A DNA stretch of 64,000 nt, taken from Allobosea sp035944375 (GTDB taxonomy: Bacteria > Pseudomonadota > Alphaproteobacteria > Rhizobiales > Beijerinckiaceae). The stretch lies in the NCBI RefSeq assembly GCF_035944375.1, contig NZ_DASZBE010000030.1, one strand, 5' to 3'. Made by a program: the position numbers and the translations under genes. The notes under the pieces were generated by a model, which saw nothing but the letters and a program-made list of their open reading frames with translations, ran no database searches and had not been told where the DNA came from. Positions 26,494 through 34,103 of this stretch are shown in pieces. The first letter of the stretch is position 1. Every line of letters begins with the position of its first letter.

Positions 26494-27057
26494 TCAGCGG
26501 CTGTAGATCAGCAGCGAGGAGCCGCGCTTCGCGCCGTAGACGTTCCAGGCCGGTGGGTCGTTGGTCGATGCGACCTCCTCTTGCGGAGGGCCGGACACGG
26601 TCTCCAACTCCGACGCGGTGTCCGGCTTGGCCGCAACGGCGGCAAGTGCTGATCTCGGAGTGGACTTGAAGGACGCTCGCGCGCGTCCATCCGCGGCTGT
26701 ATCGTCAAGGCCGCCCGATACAAGCTTCGCCTTCCGCTCCTGAAACATTCGGCCGACGCCAGCAATGTGCTCGCACGGGTCGAATGCCGCTGAGATTGTG
26801 AGCCCGGCCGCTTTCAGATCGGCGGCATCGAGTTGGGCCAAGCCGATCCGGACCGGCTGTCCCGCAGCGGCCGCTTCGCTGGTAAGCGCGATGGCCTCAG
26901 GCTTCGAACCGGCCAGGACCCGCACCGCTCGCTTTCCCGCGATAGTGACCAGCAGGGGCTGGAACTCGCTCGCCTGGCGCATGATCGCGGCAACCGGCCG
27001 CGCCAGCATTGGCGCGGTGCAGCGGTCGACCAATGTCGTGATGTCAGCGGCCTCCAT
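26494..27057 (-). CDS. virB1: VirB1-like lytic transglycosylase homologue, catalytic Glu absent
   Basis: 187 aa. Residues 5-105 align with VirB1 transglycosylase domains: VDRCTAPMLARPVAAIMRQA, then IGLAQLDAADLKAAGLT and AFDPCEHIAGVGRMF. At the catalytic position (the Glu of the usual xES motif) the sequence reads RQAS, giving Ala29. The usual QINxxN is QLDAAD. No signal peptide is evident. The C-terminal half is Ser/Ala-rich, ending WNVYGAKRGSSLLIYSR as in other VirB1 relatives. The start overlaps the preceding stop by one base. It may be a structural remnant or a protein that no longer cuts peptidoglycan. Confidence 0.75.
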   Translation of the reverse strand: MEAADITTLVDRCTAPMLARPVAAIMRQASEFQPLLVTIAGKRAVRVLAGSKPEAIALTSEAAAAGQPVRIGLAQLDAADLKAAGLTISAAFDPCEHIAGVGRMFQERKAKLVSGGLDDTAADGRARASFKSTPRSALAAVAAKPDTASELETVSGPPQEEVASTNDPPAWNVYGAKRGSSLLIYSR

Positions 27058-27512
27058 CAGAATCGCACTCGCGTGCTGACGCCATCTGCTCCGGTGACGT
27101 CGATGAAATTGGGTTGGGCGCGATGGCGGACCGCCTGGACGTCATGCGGCTCGCAGGCGTCGTCGGCGCGGTCGCAGTTCCGAACCGGCTTGCTCGACAC
27201 ACAGGCCGGTTGACTTGCACCATCGCGCCCAAGCTCGCGCAGGACGTAGCCATCCTGGCATGGCTCATACGGGTCGTAGCCGATCGGCGAGGCGCTCGAT
27301 CCCGCACCTGAGCAGGTCGGAAAGGCCCCTCCCCGCTTCAGATGCGACCAGAGCCGCGTCACCGGCGGAACGCACGCCGCGTATTGCGTCGGCCCGCCTG
27401 GATTGGCGAGGCACAGCAGAACGGTGCAGCCCCAGTCGTCGGCGCGGCTAGAAATGGCCGAGAGGCTGATAATCCCGGCAGCGAGCGCGGTCCTGATCAT
27501 TTGCGGAGCCAT
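27057..27512 (-). CDS. Secreted Cys-rich protein of conjugation operon, unknown function
   Basis: 151 aa from the ATG at 27512 (MAPQMIRTALAAGIISLSAI), with a signal peptide ending near SSRADD. The mature part begins WGCTVLLCLANPGGPTQYAA and has about nine Cys (CVPPV, FPTCSG, PCQDGYVL, ACVSS, NCDRADDACEPH). The WGC-x4-CLANPGG start is recurrent in type IV secretion operons of alphaproteobacteria. It overlaps luxI by one base and virB1 by one base, placing it firmly in the transfer operon. Function unknown; probably periplasmic with disulfides. Confidence 0.75.
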   Translation of the reverse strand: MAPQMIRTALAAGIISLSAISSRADDWGCTVLLCLANPGGPTQYAACVPPVTRLWSHLKRGGAFPTCSGAGSSASPIGYDPYEPCQDGYVLRELGRDGASQPACVSSKPVRNCDRADDACEPHDVQAVRHRAQPNFIDVTGADGVSTRVRF

Positions 27513-28147
27513 CACGCGGCCAACGGCAGCGGGATGTCGATCGGAAGCGTAGGCGCGATCAAGCCGCCGTTGCGTCGAATCGCAGTCAGCGCATCCTGCT
27601 CGATCGGCAGCAAGCCTGCGACGGCGGTGGTCGATCCGATCCGCCGCGGCGCGCCGATACGCGCAAGGGTCCATCCCGCGCGCCGCAGAATGCGCTCCAT
27701 GCGCCGATCCGTCACGGTCGCGATCGACGCCAGTCCCCTCGCCTCTCCCCATTCAAGCATGGCGGCGAACAGCATGAACGTCGCTTGCCGCAGACCGCAA
27801 TCGGTCTTGGCGTCGGTCGCTTCGGTATCGACGCAGAAGCGCGAGCTTTCCGCGACAAGTTCGGAGTGCGGCGCTGGACCGCCGTCGAGCAGCTCCGGAA
27901 ACGTGTCGGCCAGCATGTTCGGCCCTGTCGTCGGCAGCAGCCGCACGCAGCCCAGAACTGCACCGCGATCGGCGACGACCAGGTAGCGCACATCCAATGT
28001 GTCGTAGCGATCCATCTCGAGATCGCTCGTGGTCGAGACCGACCAGTCGAGCCGATCCTTGAACACTTTTCGCCTCAGCCGATGCATGCCCATCAGCAGT
28101 GAGATGTTGGCGCCATATCCGGCGCGGGTCAGTTCGACGACCTGCAT
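27512..28147 (-). CDS. luxI: LuxI-family acyl-homoserine-lactone synthase
   Basis: 211 aa cytosolic enzyme making an acyl-homoserine lactone from S-adenosylmethionine and an acyl donor. The ATG at 28147 (MQVVELTRAGYGANIS) has a strong GGAGGTGG site, although the frame is open upstream. The invariant residues are visible: Arg25, Phe29 and Trp35 (LRRKVFKDRLDW), Asp46 and Asp49 (EMDRYD), GCVRLLPTTGPNML, and the Glu/Arg of VAESSRFCVD. It is the first gene of the virB operon, recalling traI at the head of the trb operon on Ti plasmids. A lux box lies 57 bases upstream. Confidence 0.95.
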   Translation of the reverse strand: MQVVELTRAGYGANISLLMGMHRLRRKVFKDRLDWSVSTTSDLEMDRYDTLDVRYLVVADRGAVLGCVRLLPTTGPNMLADTFPELLDGGPAPHSELVAESSRFCVDTEATDAKTDCGLRQATFMLFAAMLEWGEARGLASIATVTDRRMERILRRAGWTLARIGAPRRIGSTTAVAGLLPIEQDALTAIRRNGGLIAPTLPIDIPLPLAA

Positions 28148-28203
28148 GGCCACCTCCGAATCGTTGATCTGGAGCCAACCAATCAGACGCAGGCTCTGAA
28201 CGA

Positions 28204-28223
28204 ACCTGTCGGATCTGACAGGG
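28204..28223. promoter_or_regulatory. lux box between luxI and luxR
   Basis: ACCTGTCGGATCTGACAGGG, a 20-bp dyad close to the Vibrio fischeri consensus ACCTGTAGGATCGTACAGGT. It keeps the ACCTGT half, the central GATC and the ACAGG half. It is placed for activation of luxI (56 bases to its ATG) and may also affect luxR on the other side. Confidence 0.85.
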
Positions 28224-28345
28224 TGGATTCGCTCAAAGGTTGTGGCCGCGCTATCGCCATATCTTTCCGGCAAATGCCATCCGCATCGATCGCGAGAGGA
28301 TCATCAGGCGCGTGAAGCAAGGCGCCGCAACACAACGGAGACCCG

Positions 28346-29071
28346 ATGAAATCGGTGGAAATGGCTTATCAAGAGCTGGTCGACGGTCTGCACTCGTCGG
28401 ACGCGGAAGCGGAGTTCGGGCGCGTCGGCCAACGTGTCGCCGAGAGCATGGGGTTCCGGTACTTCGCCTATCTCGGCTTTGGCGAAGCCGATCCAGTCTT
28501 GATCTCGTCCTATCCCAAGCGCTGGAGCGAGCATTATTTTGCGGAGGGCTACCAGGACGTCGATCCCGTGGTCGCCTTCGCTCGAAGCGGGCGCGCAACA
28601 CTGCAGTGGACCCGCGAAGCCGCGCGTCAGTTTCCGCTGCGCGCCCAGAAGCGCCTTTTCGACGACGCAGACGAGTTTGGCATCCGCCATGGCGTCTCTG
28701 TCGCGATCGCCGGCGGCTTCAATCGGTTCGCCGCCTTCACCTTCGCGGTCGACGAAGTCAGCTCAGCTCATGGGAGGATGGTCACCGAAGCGAACGACAT
28801 CGTCCAACTGATCGGGCTGACATTTCACGCGCACGCCGATGCGAAATTGGGGCTGCGGTCTCCGCCCAATGACGCGGTGCCGTTGACCCAGCGCGAGAGG
28901 GAATGCCTCACATGGGCTGCTCGGGGAAAATCGATGGAGGCGACCGCCATGATCATGGGGATCACGCCGCGGGCGATTAAGTTTCACCTTGATAACGCCC
29001 GGGCGAACCTCGGAGCGGAGACGTTGCCGCAGGCTGTCGCCAATGCGCTCAAAGCACGGTGGATTGCCTGA
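28346..29071 (+). CDS. luxR: LuxR-family quorum-sensing regulator
   Basis: 241 aa. The N-terminal autoinducer-binding domain keeps the ligand-pocket residues Trp60, Tyr64, Asp73 and Trp88 (KRWSEHYFAEGYQDVDP; LQWTREA) and a Gly in FGIRHGVSVAI. The C-terminal LuxR HTH is LTQRERECLTWAARGKSMEA, then GITPRAIKFHLDNARANLG. The ATG follows GGAG by 5 bases. Divergent from luxI with a lux box between them, it is predicted to activate the transfer operon at high donor density. Confidence 0.95.
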   Translation: MKSVEMAYQELVDGLHSSDAEAEFGRVGQRVAESMGFRYFAYLGFGEADPVLISSYPKRWSEHYFAEGYQDVDPVVAFARSGRATLQWTREAARQFPLRAQKRLFDDADEFGIRHGVSVAIAGGFNRFAAFTFAVDEVSSAHGRMVTEANDIVQLIGLTFHAHADAKLGLRSPPNDAVPLTQRERECLTWAARGKSMEATAMIMGITPRAIKFHLDNARANLGAETLPQAVANALKARWIA

Positions 29072-29249
29072 TCGGTTTCAACAATCTCCCATTTGCGCTC
29101 GAGCTGAAGGCACGGCCTCCAGAACGTAAGCACCTGAGAACCTATTCTAATTCCTCGGGGCGGACGTGAAATGGACCACGTCGTCCAGCGCCATTAAGTA
29201 TCTGTTAACCTTAAATCTCTGGACGGCAGGCGAGAATCATGGCCAACAT

Positions 29250-29289
29250 TTGTCGGGCGTAGGGCGATAAAACGTACCTAGCCCGACAA
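29250..29289. promoter_or_regulatory. Inverted repeat upstream of repA
   Basis: TTGTCGGGC (29250-29258) and GCCCGACAA (29281-29289) are perfect 9-base arms 22 bases apart, ending 18 bases before repA. The rest of the 236-base luxR-repA gap has AT-rich stretches (TTAAGTATCTGTTAACC near 29194) that could hold the promoter. A RepA/RepB operator controlling repABC is the likely function, by analogy. Confidence 0.5.
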
Positions 29290-29307
29290 TGGGGTTCAGA
29301 ATCGACA

Positions 29308-30522
29308 ATGATGCCGCAGGCGTTGACCACAATGCAGGGCGAGGATCCTGCGGACAAGATCGTCCGGCACGCCGGCATGCTCTCGGATCATCTGCAGGCA
29401 CGGCGCAAGCAGATGTATCCGCCCAACGCGCAAAAGAGCCTCAGGCATTTCATGATACATGAAGTGTCCAGGCTGACGTCGATTCCTGAGTCGACCCTCA
29501 AGCTGATGTCGAATGAAGGCAAGGGCCCCGTCCCTGCCCGGCTCGAGAACAATCACCGCGCCTACACGCTGGCGCAGATCAACGCGCTTCGCGCGTTGTT
29601 CGCAGCGCAGCGCCCCGCTGAAGCCTTACGATTCCTGCCGCATCGGCGAGTCGGAGAGCATTTGCAGATATTGGCCGTCGCCAATTTCAAGGGCGGCAGC
29701 GCGAAGACGACGACGAGCGCCCATCTGGCGCATTACCTGGCGTTGCATGGCTATCGCGTTCTGGCGATCGATCTCGATCCGCAGGCGTCTCTGTCGGCGA
29801 TGTTCGGCGCGCAGCCTGAAATGGATGTGCAGCACAACGAGACGATCTACGCCGCTCTTCGATACGACGACGAACGCCGCCCCATCGCGGAGATCATCCG
29901 GCCGACCTATTTCAGCGGGATCGACCTGATCCCGGGAAACATCGAGGTCATGGAGTACGAGCACGAAACGCCGCGCTTCCTTTCGAAACGCCAGGCTGGT
30001 TCGGACGGCATCTTTTTCGAGCGCCTTCGGCTCGCTCTGGCGGAGGTGGAGGACGATTACGACGTCGTCATCCTCGATACGCCGCCATCGCTAGGGTTCT
30101 TGACGCTGGGCGCCATCTACGCGGCGACCGGGCTGCTTGTGACCGTGCACCCCGCGATGCTCGACGTGATGTCGATGAGCCAGTTCCTTCTGATGATGGG
30201 GGACCTGATCTCGGTGATCCGCGACGCCGGAGCCACGATGAGCCAAGATTTTCTGCGCTACGTGGTGACGCGGCACGACCCGATGGACCAATCGCAGGTC
30301 CATGTCGTGACCATGCTTCGCCATCTCTTCACCGAGGACGTTCTCACATCAACCGCGGTTGAAAGCGCGGCCATCGAGACGGCGGGCCTGGCGAAGCGCA
30401 CGTTGTACGAGCTCGAGCCTGGCAACATCTCAGCAGCGACAGCCAAACGCGCGCGCGAGTCCGTCGATGCTGTCAACGACCAGATCCTCAGCCTGATCAA
30501 GCAAAGCTGGGGCCGGACATGA
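29308..30522 (+). CDS. repA: RepA plasmid partition ATPase (ParA family)
   Basis: 404 aa. N-terminal HTH-like region (IHEVSRLTSIPESTLKLMSN; YTLAQINALRALF) then a deviant Walker A ANFKGGSAKTTTSAHLAHYL near 129, DLDPQASLSAMFG, and Walker B DVVILDTPPSLGFLTL. This is the RepA architecture of repABC plasmids, which segregates the plasmid and represses the operon. ATG at 29308 or the adjacent one at 29311. It overlaps repB by 4 bases. Confidence 0.96.
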   Translation: MMPQALTTMQGEDPADKIVRHAGMLSDHLQARRKQMYPPNAQKSLRHFMIHEVSRLTSIPESTLKLMSNEGKGPVPARLENNHRAYTLAQINALRALFAAQRPAEALRFLPHRRVGEHLQILAVANFKGGSAKTTTSAHLAHYLALHGYRVLAIDLDPQASLSAMFGAQPEMDVQHNETIYAALRYDDERRPIAEIIRPTYFSGIDLIPGNIEVMEYEHETPRFLSKRQAGSDGIFFERLRLALAEVEDDYDVVILDTPPSLGFLTLGAIYAATGLLVTVHPAMLDVMSMSQFLLMMGDLISVIRDAGATMSQDFLRYVVTRHDPMDQSQVHVVTMLRHLFTEDVLTSTAVESAAIETAGLAKRTLYELEPGNISAATAKRARESVDAVNDQILSLIKQSWGRT

Positions 30523-31547
30523 TGGGCAAGCGTGCCGGCGGAAAATCGATCCTGGCGAACTTCGGCTCCTTCTCCCAGCCCGACACAGCGGTTCCGGATG
30601 TGCCGGGTGCGGACGCCGGTCCAATGGTGGCGCAGCCGCTGGCCCGGGTTGGGGCGGGCGTGATCGGAGCGACACAGCGCTCGCTCACCGAGTTGCGGGA
30701 AGAGCGCGACCGCCTCAAGGCGCTTGTCGATGCCGGCGGCGGAGTGGATATCGATCCCAAGCTGATCGACCCCTCCCCTTTCCCCGACCGATTGCCAGAT
30801 GACGATGATCTCGAATTCGCGGCGCTAAAGACGCTGATCTCGGAGGAGGGTCAGAAGGTCCCGATCCAGGTTCGCCGGCACCCATCGCATGAGGGCCGCT
30901 ATCAGGTCGTTTATGGGCATCGTCGGTGGCGGGCTGCATCCGATCTCGGGATCAAGGTCAAGGCGACGGTTCTCGCGCTGTCGGATGTCGAGCTCGTCGT
31001 CGCCCAAGGCATCGAAAATGCCGCGCGCCAGGATCTGAGCTGGGTCGAACGCGCGCTGTTCGCCAAGCGCATGGATGATGCGGGGATCAGGTCGCGCGAT
31101 GTCCGAGCCGCTTTGTCCGTGGACGATCCGGAACTGGCAAGGTTTCGAGCGGTTTCCCGGGCCCTGCCGGTTGAGATCATCGAAGCGATCGGTCGGGCGC
31201 CGAAGGTTGGGCGTCCTCGCTGGACGGCGCTGGCAGATGCGATCGGCAACGACACCTCGGCTCTCGATAGAGTCAGGAAGGCCTTGTCAGATGACAAGGT
31301 CTCAGCGCTTCCGTCGGACGAGCGGTTCAAAGCGGCGTTGGCCGCGGTAACGCCGCCCGTCGCGCGACCGCGCCGGGAGATGAAGCTCAGGAGCCCGGCT
31401 GGCAGGGTCGTCGGCAAGGCGATGTTTTCGAACGACGACGTCCGATTGTCGGTCGCATCCGGTCACGGTCAGGCCTTCAGCGATTTCCTCGAAGGGGAGC
31501 TGCCGGGACTCATGGAGCGATTTTTTGCCCGAGAGGGCGAGGCGTGA
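30519..31547 (+). CDS. repB: RepB plasmid partition protein (ParB family)
   Basis: 342 aa centromere-binding protein. ParB/sulfiredoxin-type N-domain with GQKVPIQVRRHPSHEGRYQV then YGHRRWRAASDLG, and ENAARQDLSWVERALFAKRM followed by the HTH region. The ATG overlaps the repA stop (ATGA, 30519-30522). A parS-like palindrome lies within its 3' part at 31282-31299. Confidence 0.96.
   Translation: MMGKRAGGKSILANFGSFSQPDTAVPDVPGADAGPMVAQPLARVGAGVIGATQRSLTELREERDRLKALVDAGGGVDIDPKLIDPSPFPDRLPDDDDLEFAALKTLISEEGQKVPIQVRRHPSHEGRYQVVYGHRRWRAASDLGIKVKATVLALSDVELVVAQGIENAARQDLSWVERALFAKRMDDAGIRSRDVRAALSVDDPELARFRAVSRALPVEIIEAIGRAPKVGRPRWTALADAIGNDTSALDRVRKALSDDKVSALPSDERFKAALAAVTPPVARPRREMKLRSPAGRVVGKAMFSNDDVRLSVASGHGQAFSDFLEGELPGLMERFFAREGEA
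31282..31299. promoter_or_regulatory. parS-like palindrome within repB
   Basis: CCTTGTCAGATGACAAGG: perfect 8-base arms around a 2-base centre, inside the repB coding region. A second copy with the complementary centre (TC) is at 31568-31583. Two matching long palindromes in a repABC unit are best read as RepB-binding centromere sites. Confidence 0.65.
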
Positions 31548-31567
31548 TTTCAGCGACCTGCGAAAAG

Positions 31568-31583
31568 CTTGTCATCTGACAAG
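31568..31583. promoter_or_regulatory. parS-like palindrome after repB
   Basis: CTTGTCATCTGACAAG, with perfect 7-base arms, 20 bases after the repB stop. It is the same element as at 31282-31299 in the opposite orientation, since the centre reads TC rather than GA. Confidence 0.65.
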
Positions 31584-31662
31584 GTCGAGCAGGGCGATGG
31601 AGGCGGCGAAGGCCTTGGCTGAAGCCGGATGATGGTGCAACAAACTAAGAGGTAGCCAAGGC

Positions 31663-31716
31663 AAAAAGAAAGGCCCCCGAAACAGCGTCTCGGAAGCCCC
31701 TCTCGTTAGTCTGGCG
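31663..31716 (-). ncRNA. repABC antisense RNA (incompatibility ctRNA) with terminator
   Basis: Predicted small antisense RNA on the minus strand in the repB-repC gap. Promoter: TTGACT (31746-31751) and GATTCT (31723-31728) with a 17-base spacer, giving a start near 31716. The RNA ends in a GC-rich hairpin (arms 31687-31698 and 31672-31683, with G-U pairs) followed by TTTCTTTTT, a Rho-independent terminator. Position and layout match the inc-alpha countertranscript of repABC plasmids, which limits repC expression and sets copy number. Confidence 0.8.
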
Positions 31717-31823
31717 ACAATGAGAATCCCACTTCCGCGAATCACAGTCAAGAGTCTCCGTGAGGAGATTGGACGCCGTTTTGGTGCGCGCTCTCGCTTT
31801 GCCTAAAGCTGAAGGGCAAAACC

Positions 31824-33053
31824 ATGACGCGACTATCCGTAACGACGCCTTTTGGGCGGCGATCGCTGACTCTTGCCCATGTGGCAAGTCAGGTGGTCGC
31901 GAAAGCACGACCGCCGGAGAAGGCGGTCCACAAATGGAATATCTTCCGTGCGATCTGCACCGCCAAGAACGCGCTGGGCGTCCCTGAGCGGGCGCTGGCC
32001 GTCCTGGACGCTTTGCTGTCCTTCCACCCTGAAACCGTCCTCACCGGCGAAGGCCTCATCGTCTTCCCATCGAACCACCAGCTCTCCTTGCGGGCGCATG
32101 GCATGCCCATGGCGACGCTCAGGCGCCATCTGGCGGCTCTGGTCGATGCCGGGCTGATCGTCCGGCGCGATAGCCCCAACGGCAAGCGCTACGCCCGCAA
32201 GGGCAGGGCAGGGGAGATCGAGTTCGCCTTTGGCTTCGATCTGGCGCCGCTCGTCGTGCGAGCTGAGGAATTCGAAGCTCTCGCGGCCGAGGTCGCGGCC
32301 GAAGCTCGGGCGCTGCGCCTGGTCCGTGAGCGCATCACGATCTGCCGGCGCGACATCGCAAAAATGATCGCGACGGGGATCGAGGAAGGCGTTCCGACAC
32401 AGGCAGTTGGGCAGGGGCCGGCCGACTGGGCCGAGATACACCAGCTCTATCGCGGCATCATGATCCGGATTCCGCGCAGCGCTACGCGGCAAGCCCTGGA
32501 GCCAATCGCCGACGAACTCTCGCTCTTGGCCGACGAAATCCTCAACCTCCTGGAAACGCATATCAAAACTCAGAAAATGAGCGGCAATGAGTCTCAGAAT
32601 GAGCGTCACATACAGAATTCAAATCCAGACTCCCCTGTTGAACTTGAACCTCGCTTTCCAGAAAGCAGGGGGGTTGGTTTGGAGATCGTGCCGGAACCGA
32701 AGCGGGTGCCGGATGGGACGTTCCCGCTGGGCATGGTTCTGGACGCCTGTCCCGACCTCATCGACTATTCGAAGGGCGGAATCGCCAATTGGCGCGACTT
32801 CTTGGCGACGGTTGCCGTCGTCCGGCCGATGCTCGGGATCAGCCCAAGCGCCTGGGAGGAGGCGATTGGCGTCATGGACGAGGTCCAGGCCTCGATCGTG
32901 GTGGCGGCGATCCTGCAGCGCGGCGAGGCAATATCCAGCGCCGGCGGCTATCTGCGCGAACTGACACGAAAGGCGCAAGCGGCGGAGTTCTCGCTCGGGC
33001 CGATGCTGATGGCGCTGATCGGCAGCCGCAAGCGCGAAAAGAAGCGGGCGTGA
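31824..33053 (+). CDS. repC: RepC replication initiator
   Basis: 409 aa initiator of repABC plasmids. Begins MTRLSVTTPFGRRSLTLAHV; winged-helix N-domain (NIFRAICTAKNALGVPERAL; FPSNHQLSLRAHGMPMATLR; HLAALVDAGLIVRRDSPNGK) and a C-domain (NWRDFLATVAVVRPMLGISP; ISSAGGYLRELTRKAQAAEF). A GAAGGG site precedes the ATG. The middle (residues about 245-285) is a variable linker whose DNA is AT-rich, where the origin is expected. Confidence 0.96.
   Translation: MTRLSVTTPFGRRSLTLAHVASQVVAKARPPEKAVHKWNIFRAICTAKNALGVPERALAVLDALLSFHPETVLTGEGLIVFPSNHQLSLRAHGMPMATLRRHLAALVDAGLIVRRDSPNGKRYARKGRAGEIEFAFGFDLAPLVVRAEEFEALAAEVAAEARALRLVRERITICRRDIAKMIATGIEEGVPTQAVGQGPADWAEIHQLYRGIMIRIPRSATRQALEPIADELSLLADEILNLLETHIKTQKMSGNESQNERHIQNSNPDSPVELEPRFPESRGVGLEIVPEPKRVPDGTFPLGMVLDACPDLIDYSKGGIANWRDFLATVAVVRPMLGISPSAWEEAIGVMDEVQASIVVAAILQRGEAISSAGGYLRELTRKAQAAEFSLGPMLMALIGSRKREKKRA
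32557..32680. other. Probable oriV inside repC
   Basis: A locally AT-rich stretch in otherwise GC-rich repC (for example ATATCAAAACTCAGAAAATG and ACATACAGAATTCAAATCC), encoding the Asn/Ser/Gln-rich linker. In studied repABC plasmids the origin lies in such an AT-rich part of repC. The call rests on that analogy. Confidence 0.5.
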
Positions 33054-33137
33054 TCGTGATGCAGCGCTGCCACGCTCTGTCTGGATGTTTTGCTCAGGGC
33101 TATCGCGGCCTTGCAGACTCCGCCGCGAGGGCTTGTG

Positions 33138-33425
33138 ATGCTCGCAATGGCCAAACTGTCCCGAGCAATACTGACCGTGCTGCTCTCCGGTCGCCACGCG
33201 GCACTCGGTGGCCGCTTTGCCCGCGAAAGGGCCGCCAATCTGGCGCGGATCGCGGCGGCCTATAGCCGGGCCGAGCTCGAGGCGGAAAAAGGCATTGGGC
33301 CCGCGCGGGCGACCGCGGTCGAGGTCTGGCTGGAAGGGCAGGGACTTTCGCTTCGCGCCGAGCAAACGTGTTCGATGTCTGCGATCGCTGGCACGGAGCA
33401 AATTGTTGGGTCGGCAGCGCGATGA
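33138..33425 (+). CDS. Small basic protein downstream of repC, unknown
   Basis: 95 aa from the ATG at 33138, which follows GAGGG by 6 bases; an in-frame TTG at 33090 would give 111 aa. The N-terminus is amphipathic/hydrophobic (MLAMAKLSRAILTVLLSG), followed by a helical, Arg/Ala-rich part (GGRFARERAANLARIAAAYS; GIGPARATAVEVWLEGQG). No family recognised. Its stop overlaps the start of the next small gene (ATGA), suggesting coupling. Confidence 0.5.
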   Translation: MLAMAKLSRAILTVLLSGRHAALGGRFARERAANLARIAAAYSRAELEAEKGIGPARATAVEVWLEGQGLSLRAEQTCSMSAIAGTEQIVGSAAR

Positions 33426-33757
33426 CGGACATCAGTTTTTGCCCTGCGACCATGTGCCCGCTCTTCGCGGCCGACGGGTCGAGCTGGAGCGGAGCGATAA
33501 ATGCGCCATGCGAGCGCGAGGGTTGCCGTTGGTTCGACGGACAAGTCTGTCAGGCCGGGCGTGTGGCGACCGGAGAGGTTGCGATGGCGTCAGCCGGGGA
33601 AGGGGGGTCCTGGCCGCGATTGAACGATCCGACGCGTCGTCGGGATTTTGATTGTCCGCGAGCGCATCACTGCACCTGGCAACAGCAGTCGCCGGGTGGT
33701 TTGTGCGCTCCGCGTCGCGCCCTGGCGCATGGTCTCGATCCCCGGCACTGCCGTTAG
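33422..33757 (+). CDS. Small Cys-rich protein, possible metal-binding module
   Basis: 111 aa starting MTDISFCPATMCPLFAADGS. It has nine Cys, several paired: CPATMC, CEREGC-x-W, CQAG, then CPRAHHC and two more near the C-terminus. The pattern resembles zinc- or iron-sulfur-binding mini-proteins, but no family was recognised. It starts within the stop of the preceding small gene, so the pair is probably cotranslated downstream of repC. Confidence 0.5.
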   Translation: MTDISFCPATMCPLFAADGSSWSGAINAPCEREGCRWFDGQVCQAGRVATGEVAMASAGEGGSWPRLNDPTRRRDFDCPRAHHCTWQQQSPGGLCAPRRALAHGLDPRHCR

Positions 33758-33824
33758 GTGGCTACCCCTTCGATGACCGCTGTTCGTGGCGCAGAACGGC
33801 CTCAGCCCGCCGCGCCTTCTCCTC

Positions 33825-34046
33825 CTACCAGCGGGCTTCGACCTGGTCGGCGATCAGATTTTTGTCGATGATGACGATGCGCAGCATGCCGAGCTTGAAC
33901 GAGACCTCCGACAGCAGCGACAGCTCGTCTTCGGACAGGTCGTAGGCGCCGCCATCGAAGACGGGTACCAAGGCCGCCTTGGCCGCATCGACGGCTTGGT
34001 CGAGCTGCGCGCAAAAACGCTCTCGTTTGTCGTCGCTCATCGGCAT
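33825..34046 (-). CDS. Small conserved-looking acidic protein, unknown
   Basis: 73 aa, MPMSDDKRERFCAQLDQAVD then VFDGGAYDLSEDELSLLSEV and IDKNLIADQVEARW. Predicted mostly helical and soluble; no family recognised. A GAGAG site precedes the ATG. It lies 57 bases downstream of the recombinase gene on the same strand. Confidence 0.5.
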   Translation of the reverse strand: MPMSDDKRERFCAQLDQAVDAAKAALVPVFDGGAYDLSEDELSLLSEVSFKLGMLRIVIIDKNLIADQVEARW

Positions 34047-34103
34047 GGCCGTGTCTCTCGTGGCTGTCCGGAAGCATGCAGGCTGTCGGACCCGAAAGGA
34101 AGC

